From Chryseosolibacter histidinae (GTDB taxonomy: Bacteria > Bacteroidota > Bacteroidia > Cytophagales > Cyclobacteriaceae), in the NCBI RefSeq assembly GCF_018598225.1, contig NZ_JAHESF010000014.1, positions 146,026 to 210,025 of the forward strand: DNA of 64,000 nucleotides, in the 5' to 3' direction. The first letter of the stretch is position 1. Each line of letters opens with the position of its first letter. The notes under the pieces were generated by a model. The model was given only the letters and a program-made list of their open reading frames with translations, was not told the DNA's origin and ran no database searches. A program made the position numbers and the translations under genes. This document shows, one piece after another, positions 1 to 9,318 of this stretch.

Positions 1-1050
1 TTTCCGGCTACCTGGAATGAGCTCAGCAGGGGGCGCAGGCCTGGCGACGGCTATGCCACGTACCACCTGAAAGTGCTGATCAAAGCACCGGCCTCGCTGG
101 CGCTGGAGCTTCCTCACTTCTATTCGAATTACAACCTGTGGATCAACGCGGAGCTGATCGCCGCCAACGGGCAGGTAGGTACCACAGAAAAAACATCGAA
201 GCCGCAATGGCGCCCACAGACCGTTAGTTTCAACGCTACCTCCGATACACTCGACATTGTGATCCAGGCGTCGAACTTTCATCACGCCAAAGGTGGTGTA
301 AGGGAACTGTTGCTGCTGGGCGACGCCAGGAAGCTGGAGTTCAAGAAAAAAGTTGCCAGCATCAGCAACCTTACGGAATTCGGTGGCCTTGCCGTTACCA
401 CGCTGTTCTTCGTTTTCCTGTTCCTGTTCTCACGCCCTGAAAGGTCACTGCTTTACTTCGCAGGATTGTGCCTCACATGGGCTATCCGGTCAATGTTCTC
501 CAACCGGTACGTTGCCATTTCGTTCTTTCCCGATTTCCCCTGGGAGATCTGCGTCAAGATCGAATACATTACCCTTTACCTGATGATGATCATGGCCATT
601 CTTTTCATTGCCAGGCTTTTTAAGAACGAAGTGAACTCGGCATCCAAATATCTTTTCTGCCTGTTCAACAGCATCTTTATATTGTTAACGTTGTTCTTCA
701 CAGCTTCACTGTACACACAGTTCCTGCCGGTTTACCTTTCCTTTGCTGCCGTGCTGCTCGTGTACGTGGTGTACATCCTCATCCGGGCTCTCGTCTATGA
801 GCGCGAAGGTGTGTGGTTCATGATCAGCTGCATGTTCCTGGGCGTGATCATGTTCTCTTACGACATCGTTTCCTACCAGGGGTTTGCCACCTTCAACCCG
901 GTGATCCTCAGCGTAGGTTATTTTATCATGTACATGCTCATGGGCGTCGGCCTGCTCTTCCAGCTTGGGTACCTGAAAAGGCCAACAGGTCACGTGAGTG
1001 TGCTCACGTACGAAGACCTGTATGGTGATGGTAAAAAAGAGAAACGTTAA
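1..1050 (+). CDS. 7TM-DISM signalling membrane protein, 5' truncated by window edge
   Basis: The frame is open from base 1, ahead of the first possible internal start (GTG at 73), so the N-terminus lies outside the window. The visible part has an extracellular beta-sandwich (motif YNLWINAELIAANGQVG) that resembles the 7TMR-DISM extracellular domain, followed by about seven hydrophobic segments between roughly residues 125 and 325, then a short charged tail ending DGKKEKR. Members of this family usually carry a cytoplasmic kinase, cyclase or HTH output domain; here the protein stops about 25 residues after the last membrane segment, so any signal would have to pass to a partner. The stop lies 4 bp from the stop of the convergent neighbour. 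The family call rests on topology and motif; the missing output domain is seen directly. Confidence 0.7.
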   Translation, partial: FPATWNELSRGRRPGDGYATYHLKVLIKAPASLALELPHFYSNYNLWINAELIAANGQVGTTEKTSKPQWRPQTVSFNATSDTLDIVIQASNFHHAKGGVRELLLLGDARKLEFKKKVASISNLTEFGGLAVTTLFFVFLFLFSRPERSLLYFAGLCLTWAIRSMFSNRYVAISFFPDFPWEICVKIEYITLYLMMIMAILFIARLFKNEVNSASKYLFCLFNSIFILLTLFFTASLYTQFLPVYLSFAAVLLVYVVYILIRALVYEREGVWFMISCMFLGVIMFSYDIVSYQGFATFNPVILSVGYFIMYMLMGVGLLFQLGYLKRPTGHVSVLTYEDLYGDGKKEKR

Positions 1051-1054
1051 AAGA

Positions 1055-4000
1055 TCACCTGACAAGCTGAAGCCAGCTTTTGCAGGCATCGTGATCCTGC
1101 ACGGAGATCTCGTAATAGTAAACACCTGCCGCCAGCCCCTCGCCTGACCAGTCGTACTGGTAATCATCGTTCTTGTATAATACAGTACCCCAGCGGTTGT
1201 AGATGGTGACCGAAGTTTTGAAACCGAAATCCGCCGGTGTGACGCCCTCGGTGTTTCCGTATTGCACGGTGAGCACGTCGTTCAGTCCCTCCGAGCCCGA
1301 AGGTGTAATGACATTCGGAACCTTGACGGTAAAAATAGGAACATCAGCCGTCTTCTCATACACGCAGCCGTAGCGCGCTGCCACCAGGCGCACGCGGTAG
1401 ACGCCATCTGCTTCATAATGATGGTCGGCTTGTGGCACATCGGAGGTCTGGCCGTCGCCAAAATCAAAGAACATGGTGTCATCGCTCCTCAGGCTGTCGG
1501 TAAGATTGGTGAGGCGTACGAAGGGACGGTCGAAACAACCCGACTGCCTGGCAATTTGAAAACTTGTGTTGATGGCTGGCACCACGTTGATGCGCACACT
1601 GTCGTCATAAAAACAACCGTTGTGCGCCGTGACCCTTACAAAATACGTGGTGGTATCAGCCGGGCTTACTACCGGGTTGGCTTGAGTCGAAACCAGTGTA
1701 TGATCTCTCGTACGCCAGTCATAAAACACACCCCCATCGGCCTTGAGCTGATACGGTTCGCCTGCACACACGTGATCGTTCTCTTGCACGGTGGCATAGA
1801 TGGTGTTCACCGTTACCACCGTTGATGTGGAATCCACGACCTTACAGGTACCGGGATCGATGGCCTTCAGCTTTACGAGGTAGTTGCCTGTGCTGCCATA
1901 CAGGTGCGTGATGGATGTGAGATCCGTTTTTACAGGCTTCGCTCCGTCTCCCAGGTCCCATTCAAAGGTCTCTCCTCCCGTGCTGAAATTCTGGAACACG
2001 ATCGTGTCGCCGAGGCAAATTTTGTTCAGGCCGGGCATGTTCAGCTTTACGGAGTTGGTCTGAATTTTTGCATCCAGGGAAGAGAGGTCGAACTTGAAGG
2101 CTGCGTTGTTGCAGTTCTTGCTCCGGTTCACCCTTGACCATACCCCTGCCGTTGTAGGGAAGTCTGACGTAGGCCCCTGGGTTTCGTTTAAAGATGTGCA
2201 CCCGGAACAAACGGCATGATACACGATGCCACCTTTATCGAAACGACTGGTGCCACCATCCACATGGGTACGCGATTGATTGCCCCCCAGGTAAGTAGCG
2301 TACAGGAGCTTCGAGGCATCATCGGTAAGCACAATGAAATAAAAATCGGAGCCGCTCGTGGTTCTCTGAATGGCATCGGGCGTTACCGGCATGCCGCGGG
2401 TAGAGCTATTCCAGAATCCACTCTCGCTGTTGATCTCACCGCCCCAGCCTGCCATGTACAGGTTGTTGCATTCATTGACCAGGAACGCCGTTGGGGAAAT
2501 ATCGGGTATGATACCGCCTGAGCCGAACACAGTGGAAAAGATCCGGGCATTCAGTGTATGGTTATACTTCTGAACAAACTGGCCACTGCGGGGATTACTG
2601 AAAATACCGGGAGTCCGGACAAAGCTATTACCGGCGGTGGTTTGACCATACACATACACTTCGTCGTTCTCATCCAGATCCAGAAAATATACCTGTTCAT
2701 ATGAATTGGTGGGAGCTGTTCCTACAAATGTGCTATTGAGGATCGCCGATCCGTCGGCCGCGATCTTCGCGATCCATCCGTCAGCAGTGCCAGCCGAACC
2801 CGCTTTTGCAGGCTGAAAGCCACCAGGCGCAGCGGGAAAATCTACACTCGCTGTACCTCCTGCGATAAAGATATCGCCATGGGAGTCGAGCTTGAGCGTG
2901 TAGGCCGCGTCTTCCCGGCTTCCACCGAGATAAGTACCCCACGCTATCTGCGAAAGATCGGGAGAAAGCTTTAAGAGGACGGCGTCGGTAAGCCCGTTAT
3001 TATACGTCAGATCGAATCCGTTCGTGAACCCGGGAGGAAAAAAATCGGGAGACGCCGTGACGGAGCTGATATAAATATTTCCATTGGCGTCTGTGATCAC
3101 ATCGCCCCTGAGCTCATCGCCGTAGTTGGCCACCATCCACCCGTTGATATCATTCAAACCGTCGTTCTCGGCACCGCCTAAAAATGTCGAATTGATAAGC
3201 ATCGTACCCTCGCGGCTGATGCGTGCCACAAAAATATCCGAGCCATTGTCGTAGTCGATCACGTTTCTATTGAAGTCCCCTCCACCAAAAGACCGGTCGA
3301 AAGCTCCCGTCGTGGTTGGAAAATCCGGAGAGCTTGTGGTACCCAATACGATCAGCTCTTCGTTGGCGTTCATCACCAGGCTGTGAGGTGATTCTCCAAA
3401 ATCGCCACCGAGAAACGTGGAATAAAGAAGGTTCGCTCCTGTTGAATCGTATTTCAAAATCCCCACATCGTAATCGCCACCATACGTGCGCTGGAATGCG
3501 CCCACGGTAGTGGTGAAGATGCCGCCGTGTGTGGCCTGGTTGGTCACACCTGACGAATAGAGGTTGCCATGCTCTCCCGGCGTAGCGGTGCTGCCCCAGT
3601 TGTCGGCCGTAAATCCCGAATAAGTGGAGAAGATCAGCAGCGGATCGATGGTAAGCCCGGCGCAGGGATCGTAACCTTCCGGGAAACAGAATGAGAGCAG
3701 GTTTCCCTGCAGATCGAATTCACAACGCACATATTTCTTTTTACCGTCAACATACTGCCAGGCTACGGGACGTTTCTCGATGATATCGGCGAGCGACGTT
3801 TTGATGGTCAGGTCGCCCTGCGAGATGCGCACGTCATCCGCGCCATCATAGCGCACTGCGATCTGCGACGGGTCACCTCCCGGCGCAACAATAAAATCGT
3901 ACTTCAGATTCGAGCCGGCGGCGTATACTTTGAGATCGACATCGCGGTAGAAAGCAGGGTACAACATGCCACTGTAGGCATAGGCCATAGACCTCCACTT

Positions 4001-4402
4001 TTCAGGATCGTTTCCCAGGAAGTAGTTGAAATAATCGGATGATCGCCCGAAAGGCAAGGGCTGCGCGTTTGTATTGGCACCGATAAAAGTAACCTGCACG
4101 GCATGCTCTTTCACCTGCCAGTCGGTACCAGCATCGGGCTGCTGGCGGTGGTGGCGAAGCTCGTGAAGCTCCTGGAGGCGGGCTCCGTCCCTGAAATGGT
4201 ATTTGAAGAATCCGGGGCCTATGATCATGTTACCGCCACCCGGTAGTTGGGCAGCAAAATGTACATTTCCGGGCCACTGGTCTTTGTTCTCGATAAACCT
4301 GATGCCGGGTTCAGGCTCCGTGCAATATCCCCAGGTTGGGGCTAAAAATCCGGCAATGAACAGGAACACAGGGAGAAACTTCCTGCACAAACACATTGTC
4401 AT
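1055..4402 (-). CDS. Large secreted T9SS type-B cargo protein with SBBP-like repeats and PKD domains
   Basis: 1115 residues. A signal peptide (about residues 5-27, hydrophobic core FLPVFLFIAGFLAP) is followed by the FIENKDQWPGNV-type N-terminal domain common at the start of Bacteroidota propeller proteins. A long series of SBBP-like repeats follows, each with a TYLGG or TFLGG motif and an ADGSAIL/DSHGDIF-type strand. Two PKD-like Ig folds come next (FEWDLGDG and FFDFGDGQT). The last ~85 residues (TIYNRWGTVLY, AAGVYYYEI) are the gliding-motility-associated C-terminal sorting domain, the type-B signal of the type IX secretion system. The protein is therefore exported across the outer membrane and probably surface-attached. 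No enzymatic motif is visible; adhesion or a structural role is an inference. Confidence 0.85.
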   Translation of the reverse strand: MTMCLCRKFLPVFLFIAGFLAPTWGYCTEPEPGIRFIENKDQWPGNVHFAAQLPGGGNMIIGPGFFKYHFRDGARLQELHELRHHRQQPDAGTDWQVKEHAVQVTFIGANTNAQPLPFGRSSDYFNYFLGNDPEKWRSMAYAYSGMLYPAFYRDVDLKVYAAGSNLKYDFIVAPGGDPSQIAVRYDGADDVRISQGDLTIKTSLADIIEKRPVAWQYVDGKKKYVRCEFDLQGNLLSFCFPEGYDPCAGLTIDPLLIFSTYSGFTADNWGSTATPGEHGNLYSSGVTNQATHGGIFTTTVGAFQRTYGGDYDVGILKYDSTGANLLYSTFLGGDFGESPHSLVMNANEELIVLGTTSSPDFPTTTGAFDRSFGGGDFNRNVIDYDNGSDIFVARISREGTMLINSTFLGGAENDGLNDINGWMVANYGDELRGDVITDANGNIYISSVTASPDFFPPGFTNGFDLTYNNGLTDAVLLKLSPDLSQIAWGTYLGGSREDAAYTLKLDSHGDIFIAGGTASVDFPAAPGGFQPAKAGSAGTADGWIAKIAADGSAILNSTFVGTAPTNSYEQVYFLDLDENDEVYVYGQTTAGNSFVRTPGIFSNPRSGQFVQKYNHTLNARIFSTVFGSGGIIPDISPTAFLVNECNNLYMAGWGGEINSESGFWNSSTRGMPVTPDAIQRTTSGSDFYFIVLTDDASKLLYATYLGGNQSRTHVDGGTSRFDKGGIVYHAVCSGCTSLNETQGPTSDFPTTAGVWSRVNRSKNCNNAAFKFDLSSLDAKIQTNSVKLNMPGLNKICLGDTIVFQNFSTGGETFEWDLGDGAKPVKTDLTSITHLYGSTGNYLVKLKAIDPGTCKVVDSTSTVVTVNTIYATVQENDHVCAGEPYQLKADGGVFYDWRTRDHTLVSTQANPVVSPADTTTYFVRVTAHNGCFYDDSVRINVVPAINTSFQIARQSGCFDRPFVRLTNLTDSLRSDDTMFFDFGDGQTSDVPQADHHYEADGVYRVRLVAARYGCVYEKTADVPIFTVKVPNVITPSGSEGLNDVLTVQYGNTEGVTPADFGFKTSVTIYNRWGTVLYKNDDYQYDWSGEGLAAGVYYYEISVQDHDACKSWLQLVR

Positions 4403-4456
4403 ACCACGTCAGCTTTCATTAGGGCTCTGACGCGTAAGATACGCATAAAAATCCAA

Positions 4457-7024
4457 TCAGCTCTCTTTGCGCAGCACCTGCAGCGGTGGCGTGTTGATCA
4501 CCTCACGTGAGTTGAACCAGCCGATGGCCACGGTCAGCAGCACCACGCCGGCGCCGATGATGAGCAGCTCGAGCCAGTCGAACGCAAACGTGATCTCGAA
4601 GAAGAAACGTGTGAGCAGCCAGCCTCCTCCCAGGGAGAGGATCATGCCCGTGAGCGCCGAGAACAGACCGAGGTAGGCGTATTCGATCAGCGTAATTTTT
4701 GTGATCTGCCGGGTGCGCGCGCCTACGGTACGAAGCAGTACATTTTCGCGGATGCGCACAAATTTGCTGTTGATCACCGCGCCTGCCAGCACCACCAGCC
4801 CGGTAACGATGCTGAACAATGCCAGGAACCGGATGATGAGTCCCAGCTTATCAAAAAGCTCGTTAACAGTGCTGAGGATCAGGCGCAGGTCTATCAATGA
4901 AACGTTCGGGAACTGCATCACCAGGGCCTGCTGAAAACGGTTGGCCTGCTGCTGATCGTTGATACGCGTAGCCGTCACGAAGATCTGCGGTGCGTTCTCC
5001 AGCACATCGGGTGGAAACACAAAAATGAAATTCGGCGGATCTTTGGGCCACTCCACCTTGCGCACGCCACCGATATAGGCTTTCACGGGCACACCCTGCA
5101 TGTCGAACACCAGCGAATCGCCCAGCTTCACCTCAAGGTTCTCTTCCATACCTTCCGAAATGGTAACCCACACCGAATCACGTGACGTTTTCTTTTTCTG
5201 GATCTCGCCCTTGATCAGGGTCTCTGAACGGTGCAGGCTATCGCGATACGTAACCCGGTATTCGCGTGTAAGCGCCCAGTTGGGGATCTTGTCGGTAGTG
5301 TCTTTCTGCAGCGATTCGATAGATCTTCCCTTCAGCTCGCTCAGCCTGCAGGTGATGATGGGCACCACCTGGTTCACTTCCAGCTTGTTGTCTTTCATCA
5401 GCTTCACCACGCCATCGCGCTGTGACGGCTGAATATCGAACAGGATGGTGTTGGACTGATTCTCCTGTCCGGTGAACTCTACCTGGCCCAGCATGCTGCG
5501 CTCAACGATGTTCAGCGTGGAGATGATAAATGCGCCCAGCCCTATGGTGACCATGAGCACACGCGTCTGGTTATTGGGCCTGAACAGGCTCGACAGTGAG
5601 TGCCGCCAGATAAAACCAGCCCGGTAAGGGAAGAATTTTTTCACGAGCATGAGCAGCAGCATGGCAACGCCGGTGAGGCAGATCAGCGCCGCCACCAGTC
5701 CCGCAAAGAACATGAGTCCTGTGAGCCAGCTCCGGGTCTGCAATGCGGCAAAGGCTACGGGAAAAATGCCGATCAGCACCAGCGCCGTGATCTTGGTCTT
5801 GGAGAAGATGCGGCCCGCCTGAAAATCAGTACGCAACACCGTGAGCGGCGGAACAAACCTGACGGACACAAGCGGAAGTATGGAAAAGAGCACGGACACC
5901 ACAGCGCCCAGTCCCAATCCCATCAGCAACGATTTCCATGAAAGGGTGAAACCGATCTCGAAGGGAACCACACCCTTCAAAAAGAGCGGTATGAGCTGCT
6001 GAATGCCTACCCCCAGAAAGGAGCCGACAATGCTGCCGATGATACCGAGAATGAAGATCTGGATGAAAAAGATATTGAATGCCTGCCACCCTGACGACCC
6101 GATGCATCGCAGCACGGCCACCTCTTCGCGCTTCTCACGGGCGTAAATGTGCACGGAGCTCGCTACCCCGATACAGCCCAGGATCAACGCAATAAATGCC
6201 AGCAGTGAAAAGAACTGATAAATGGAAAGAAATCCCCTGCCCAATCCTTCTTTCCTGCCTTCCACCGTCTCCCAGGAGTAGCCGTGCTTGCGGATGAGTG
6301 GTTTGATCTTGTCAACGGTTTCCTTCGTCTGTTTTTCAGAGGCGATGCGGAAATATTGTTTGTAGTTCACACGGCTTCCGTACTGTACCAGTCCCGTTGA
6401 ATCAAGATCATCCAGCGAGATATAGACCGAGGGCGTGAACGTAGCCATGAGACCACCGCCACCAGGGATCTTGCTTACCACGCCAGAGACCTTGAACACG
6501 CTGTTGCCGATGCGGATGGAGTCGCCTGAGCTTACTTCGTATTGGCTCGCCAACGTTTCATCCATCATGGCATAACTCCCCTGCTTCATGCGGCTGTAGG
6601 CGTCAGCGGGTTGTGTTTCTATCTTGCCATAAAAAGGAAAATCGCCTTTCACTGCTACCAGCCGGATGAGCCTTGACTGCCCGTTATGCAGGAACAGCAC
6701 CATAGAAGCCATGTCCGCTTCGGAAGCCTGCGGATAATCGAGCGAATCAAAAACGGTCTGAAGCTCCTTGTTGAATTTCTTTTCACCATTCACCACCAGG
6801 TCGGCGCCCAGCAGCTCTTTGGCGTTGTTGTTGATATCGGCCTGCAGCGAATAGTTGATGGAATCGAGCGCCACAACGGCCGCGATACCCGTGATCAGCG
6901 ATGCCGTGAATAGAAATAGCCGCGAATAATTATGACGCGCATCACGCCAGGCCATCCGCCACACCCATGCATCGCGGAAAATAGATTTTGTTTTGCGTTT
7001 GATCTTGATGACGTACTCAATCAT
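4457..7024 (-). CDS. ABC exporter permease, FtsX family with two FtsX domains (YbbP-like)
   Basis: 855 residues. After a cytoplasmic N-terminus and one membrane helix (LFLFTASLITGIAAVVAL) there is a large periplasmic MacB-type domain, then FtsX helices (from about residue 270), a central hydrophobic block, a second periplasmic domain and a final three-helix FtsX set near the C-terminus. This duplicated layout and length match the YbbP type more than the ~400-residue LolC/E or single-domain MacB types. It follows the ATPase gene on the same strand, 132 bp apart, with a heptamer inverted repeat between them. The divergent TesA-like esterase beyond the ATPase reproduces the E. coli tesA/ybbA/ybbP neighbourhood. 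The transported substrate is unknown; a lipid or lipoprotein role is inferred. Confidence 0.88.
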   Translation of the reverse strand: MIEYVIKIKRKTKSIFRDAWVWRMAWRDARHNYSRLFLFTASLITGIAAVVALDSINYSLQADINNNAKELLGADLVVNGEKKFNKELQTVFDSLDYPQASEADMASMVLFLHNGQSRLIRLVAVKGDFPFYGKIETQPADAYSRMKQGSYAMMDETLASQYEVSSGDSIRIGNSVFKVSGVVSKIPGGGGLMATFTPSVYISLDDLDSTGLVQYGSRVNYKQYFRIASEKQTKETVDKIKPLIRKHGYSWETVEGRKEGLGRGFLSIYQFFSLLAFIALILGCIGVASSVHIYAREKREEVAVLRCIGSSGWQAFNIFFIQIFILGIIGSIVGSFLGVGIQQLIPLFLKGVVPFEIGFTLSWKSLLMGLGLGAVVSVLFSILPLVSVRFVPPLTVLRTDFQAGRIFSKTKITALVLIGIFPVAFAALQTRSWLTGLMFFAGLVAALICLTGVAMLLLMLVKKFFPYRAGFIWRHSLSSLFRPNNQTRVLMVTIGLGAFIISTLNIVERSMLGQVEFTGQENQSNTILFDIQPSQRDGVVKLMKDNKLEVNQVVPIITCRLSELKGRSIESLQKDTTDKIPNWALTREYRVTYRDSLHRSETLIKGEIQKKKTSRDSVWVTISEGMEENLEVKLGDSLVFDMQGVPVKAYIGGVRKVEWPKDPPNFIFVFPPDVLENAPQIFVTATRINDQQQANRFQQALVMQFPNVSLIDLRLILSTVNELFDKLGLIIRFLALFSIVTGLVVLAGAVINSKFVRIRENVLLRTVGARTRQITKITLIEYAYLGLFSALTGMILSLGGGWLLTRFFFEITFAFDWLELLIIGAGVVLLTVAIGWFNSREVINTPPLQVLRKES

Positions 7025-7030
7025 ATATCA

Positions 7031-7157
7031 GTTGCCGGTTGCCAGTTACCGGTTGCCGGTTAGACTGGGCGCTGGCGTTTCACATTTACGGTTCTGATTC
7101 TACAGGTCTAAAAGCATTATCTCACGGTACCGAAACTGGCAACCGGTAACTGGCAAC
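7031..7157. repeat. Inverted heptamer repeat, gttgccg family
   Basis: Left arm 7031-7061 is four tandem 7-mers (gttgccg, gttgcca, gttaccg, gttgccg) plus a partial unit. Right arm 7137-7157 is three 7-mers of the complementary type (tggcaac, cggtaac, tggcaac). The arms can pair across a ~75-nt spacer. The right arm runs directly into the stop codon of the ATPase gene. It lies inside the ATPase-permease operon, so it would be transcribed and could fold in the mRNA. Confidence 0.85.
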
Positions 7158-7861
7158 TAATGCCCGATGCCGAATGCCTGGCTGTAAACTTCCTGAACAA
7201 GCTTGCCTCCCTTCATGCGCAGGATCCTTTGCGTGCGCTGGGCAAGCTCCAGGTTGTGTGTGACCAGCACCAGCGTTGTGCCCTGCTCCTTGTTCATGCC
7301 GAAGAGCAGCTCGGTGATGTGGTGTGCATTTTCTTCGTCGAGGTTGCCGGTGGGCTCGTCGGCAAACAATATTTTAGGATCGGTAATGAAAGCGCGCGCC
7401 ATGGCTACACGCTGCTGCTCCCCACCCGAAAGCTGCGATGGGTAATGCTGCATCCGGGCGGCAAGTCCCACGCGGTTAAGGAGGTCTTTGGCCTTGTCAG
7501 CCACATTTTTTTCGCCCCTGAGCTCCAGTGGCACCATTACGTTCTCCAGTGCCGTGAGTGTAGACAGCAGCTGAAAATTCTGGAATACAAAACCCACATA
7601 CAGGTTGCGGATGTATGCCCGGTCGTCTTCGCTCATGGTATTCAGCCTGAATCCCATCAGTGAGATTACACCACTGGAAGGTGTATCCAGGCCGGCGCAG
7701 AGCCCCAGCAGGGTAGTTTTGCCGCTTCCCGATGGGCCGATAATAGAGATAGAGTTGCCCTGCTCAACCGAAAAGGAGATCTGGTCCAGCACCACCAGCT
7801 GATTTTCTGCCGAACGGTAGATTTTTGTGAGATTCTCTGCCTGAAGCACTATTTGTGACAT
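7157..7861 (-). CDS. ABC transporter ATP-binding protein (YbbA/LolD type)
   Basis: 234 residues, the usual size for a LolD/MacB-class ATPase. Walker A is [10 protein letters not shown], the Q-loop is in VFQNFQLL, the signature is LSGGEQQR, and Walker B plus the next residues are ILFADEPTG, followed by the H-loop in LVTHN. It powers the neighbouring FtsX-type permease, which it precedes in a two-gene operon. The ATG is taken because it opens the conserved QAENLTKIY strand after a short leader. Function in lipid or lipoprotein export is inferred from the class and from the conserved linkage with a TesA-like esterase. Confidence 0.93.
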   Translation of the reverse strand: MSQIVLQAENLTKIYRSAENQLVVLDQISFSVEQGNSISIIGPSGSGKTTLLGLCAGLDTPSSGVISLMGFRLNTMSEDDRAYIRNLYVGFVFQNFQLLSTLTALENVMVPLELRGEKNVADKAKDLLNRVGLAARMQHYPSQLSGGEQQRVAMARAFITDPKILFADEPTGNLDEENAHHITELLFGMNKEQGTTLVLVTHNLELAQRTQRILRMKGGKLVQEVYSQAFGIGH

Positions 7862-7924
7862 GGTTTTTGTAATATCCCGTTTAATTTTAAATCGTTTATC
7901 GGGTAAAATTGTTACACCGAGAGA

Positions 7925-7990
7925 TTTAAAGTTTAAGGTTTAAAGTTGGGCGTCCCTAAACTTGAAACTTGAAACTTTTAACCTGAAACT
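7925..7990. repeat. Inverted heptamer repeat, tttaaag/cttgaaa family
   Basis: Left arm 7925-7948 holds three 7-mers (tttaaag, tttaagg, tttaaag). Right arm 7961-7990 holds four units (cttgaaa, cttgaaa, cttttaa, cctgaaa). The arms are reverse-complementary in kind and separated by about 15 nt. The array fills most of the divergent spacer between the ATPase gene and the esterase gene and ends 15 nt before the esterase ATG. The same heptamer family recurs at 47847-47953. Confidence 0.8.
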
Positions 7991-8005
7991 AGCAATCTTT
8001 TGATC

Positions 8006-8608
8006 ATGGTCGCAAAAAAGCTGCTCATTATTGCATTTACACTGGTTTTTCAATCTTCCCCTAAAACAATCCTGTTCTTTGGAGACAGCCTTACCGCCGG
8101 CTATGGCCTGTCGCCGGAAGAGGCCTTCCCTGCCCTGGTAGAACAAAAGCTGGCGAAAAATGGCAAGCCGAGCAAGGTTGTGAATGCCGGTTTGAGCGGC
8201 GAAACTTCCGCGGGCGGCCTGACGAGGATCGACTGGATCCTGCGCCAGCCAGTGGATATCTTTGTGCTCGAGCTGGGCGCTAATGACGGGCTTCGCGGCC
8301 TGCCACCCGACCAAACACAAAAGAACCTGCAGGCCATCATCGATAAAGTGAAGGCCAAATATCCGAAGGTACGTGTGGTGGTGGCCGGTATGATGGTGCC
8401 ACCCAACATGGGTCAGGATTATACCACCAAGTTCAGAAAGATCTTTCCCGAGATCGCCAAAAAGAACAATGCAACACTGATACCGTTCCTGCTCCAGGAT
8501 GTTGCCGGCAACGAGAAGCTGAACCAGGCCGACGGGATCCATCCCAACGTTGAAGGGCACCGCATCGTTGCTGATAATGTATACAAGGTGATCAGCAACC
8601 TCTGGTAG
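8006..8608 (+). CDS. tesA: TesA-like arylesterase / lysophospholipase, SGNH hydrolase family
   Basis: 200 residues from the ATG at 8006; a TTG two codons upstream is also in frame but less likely. A short hydrophobic leader suggests export. Block I is FGDSLTAGYG with nucleophile Ser28, block III is ELGANDGLRG, and block V is DGIHPN with the catalytic Asp and His. These match the TesA/arylesterase branch of SGNH hydrolases, which hydrolyse acyl esters and thioesters in the periplasm. It is divergent from the YbbA/YbbP-type ABC operon, as in E. coli. The symbol is given by homology and context; the natural substrate is not known. Confidence 0.85.
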   Translation: MVAKKLLIIAFTLVFQSSPKTILFFGDSLTAGYGLSPEEAFPALVEQKLAKNGKPSKVVNAGLSGETSAGGLTRIDWILRQPVDIFVLELGANDGLRGLPPDQTQKNLQAIIDKVKAKYPKVRVVVAGMMVPPNMGQDYTTKFRKIFPEIAKKNNATLIPFLLQDVAGNEKLNQADGIHPNVEGHRIVADNVYKVISNLW

Positions 8609-8704
8609 CGCATAGCCCCGCGGACCTCATCAGTTTCAGTCGCGTAAGTTTTCGGCTCAAATTCCAGTCTCCGGAAAATCCATTGCTGTTATATTTACCT
8701 GCGT

Positions 8705-9082
8705 ATGAATTTACTCAGGTCCATATTACCACTCCGGGCAGTAGTGTTTCTCCTGTCTGTGGAAGTATTGAACCTGAGCATCGACCCTCCTGACCTGCGG
8801 CCCTATCATCCCGAAGACCTGTCTGTAAACGATATTGAAAGCATCGCCGAGCTGGTGCTCGAAAACGTATTTGGTGTGCAGAACGCAGTGAAAGAGCTTG
8901 AAGACCAGGACACACCCGATGGTAGTCCGTTTACTTTGAAGGTCGATCTTTATTCATCCCTGTCGGCAAAGCTTCATCCAAAACCTTGTTTCTTCATCGT
9001 CAAAAAATCTTACCAGGAACTTCAAAAGAACCGGTTCAATGCTGTGTTCTCCGAGATCGCCTCTCCTCCACCGAAAGCTTAA
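8705..9082 (+). CDS. Hypothetical protein, probably exported
   Basis: 125 residues. The N-terminus is hydrophobic (ILPLRAVVFLLSVEVL) and could be a signal or anchor. The rest is a mixed acidic domain rich in Asp/Glu with the segment DIESIAELVLENVFGVQNAV and a Pro-rich end. I recognise no family. It stands alone between the esterase gene and a small membrane ORF, all on the plus strand. The clean start and coding-like composition support it being real. Confidence 0.6.
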   Translation: MNLLRSILPLRAVVFLLSVEVLNLSIDPPDLRPYHPEDLSVNDIESIAELVLENVFGVQNAVKELEDQDTPDGSPFTLKVDLYSSLSAKLHPKPCFFIVKKSYQELQKNRFNAVFSEIASPPPKA

Positions 9083-9147
9083 GCACCGCCTGACCGAATA
9101 AAGCTCTTTCGTAATCGATTCCCTAAAACCTCACTGTACTAATTATC

Positions 9148-9255
9148 ATGAAAGGTCCGGACAAAAAAAGTTTTTGGCTCAATCTCATATTCCTGCTCGT
9201 TATCATTACCATCGGCGTTGTGACCATTATCGTGTCACTGATCCTGGGCAATTGA
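9148..9255 (+). CDS. Small single-span membrane protein (35 aa)
   Basis: ATG at 9148, stop TGA at 9253-9255. The product begins MKGPDKKSFW and continues as one hydrophobic helix (LNLIFLLVIITIGVVTIIVS) ending LILGN. The charged N-terminus followed by a single helix is typical of small inner-membrane proteins. It lies 65 bp after the preceding gene on the same strand. No family is recognised; composition and position are the only support. Confidence 0.45.
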   Translation: MKGPDKKSFWLNLIFLLVIITIGVVTIIVSLILGN

Positions 9256-9318
9256 GATTTACCGGAAGTGGGCACGGGCGGAGCAGTTTTGCAGATTCAG
9301 CCTGTGCTCACGATCCGG

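Noticed and set aside
1262..1825. 187-residue frame opposite the T9SS cargo gene
   Set aside because: Antisense shadow of a strongly supported gene.
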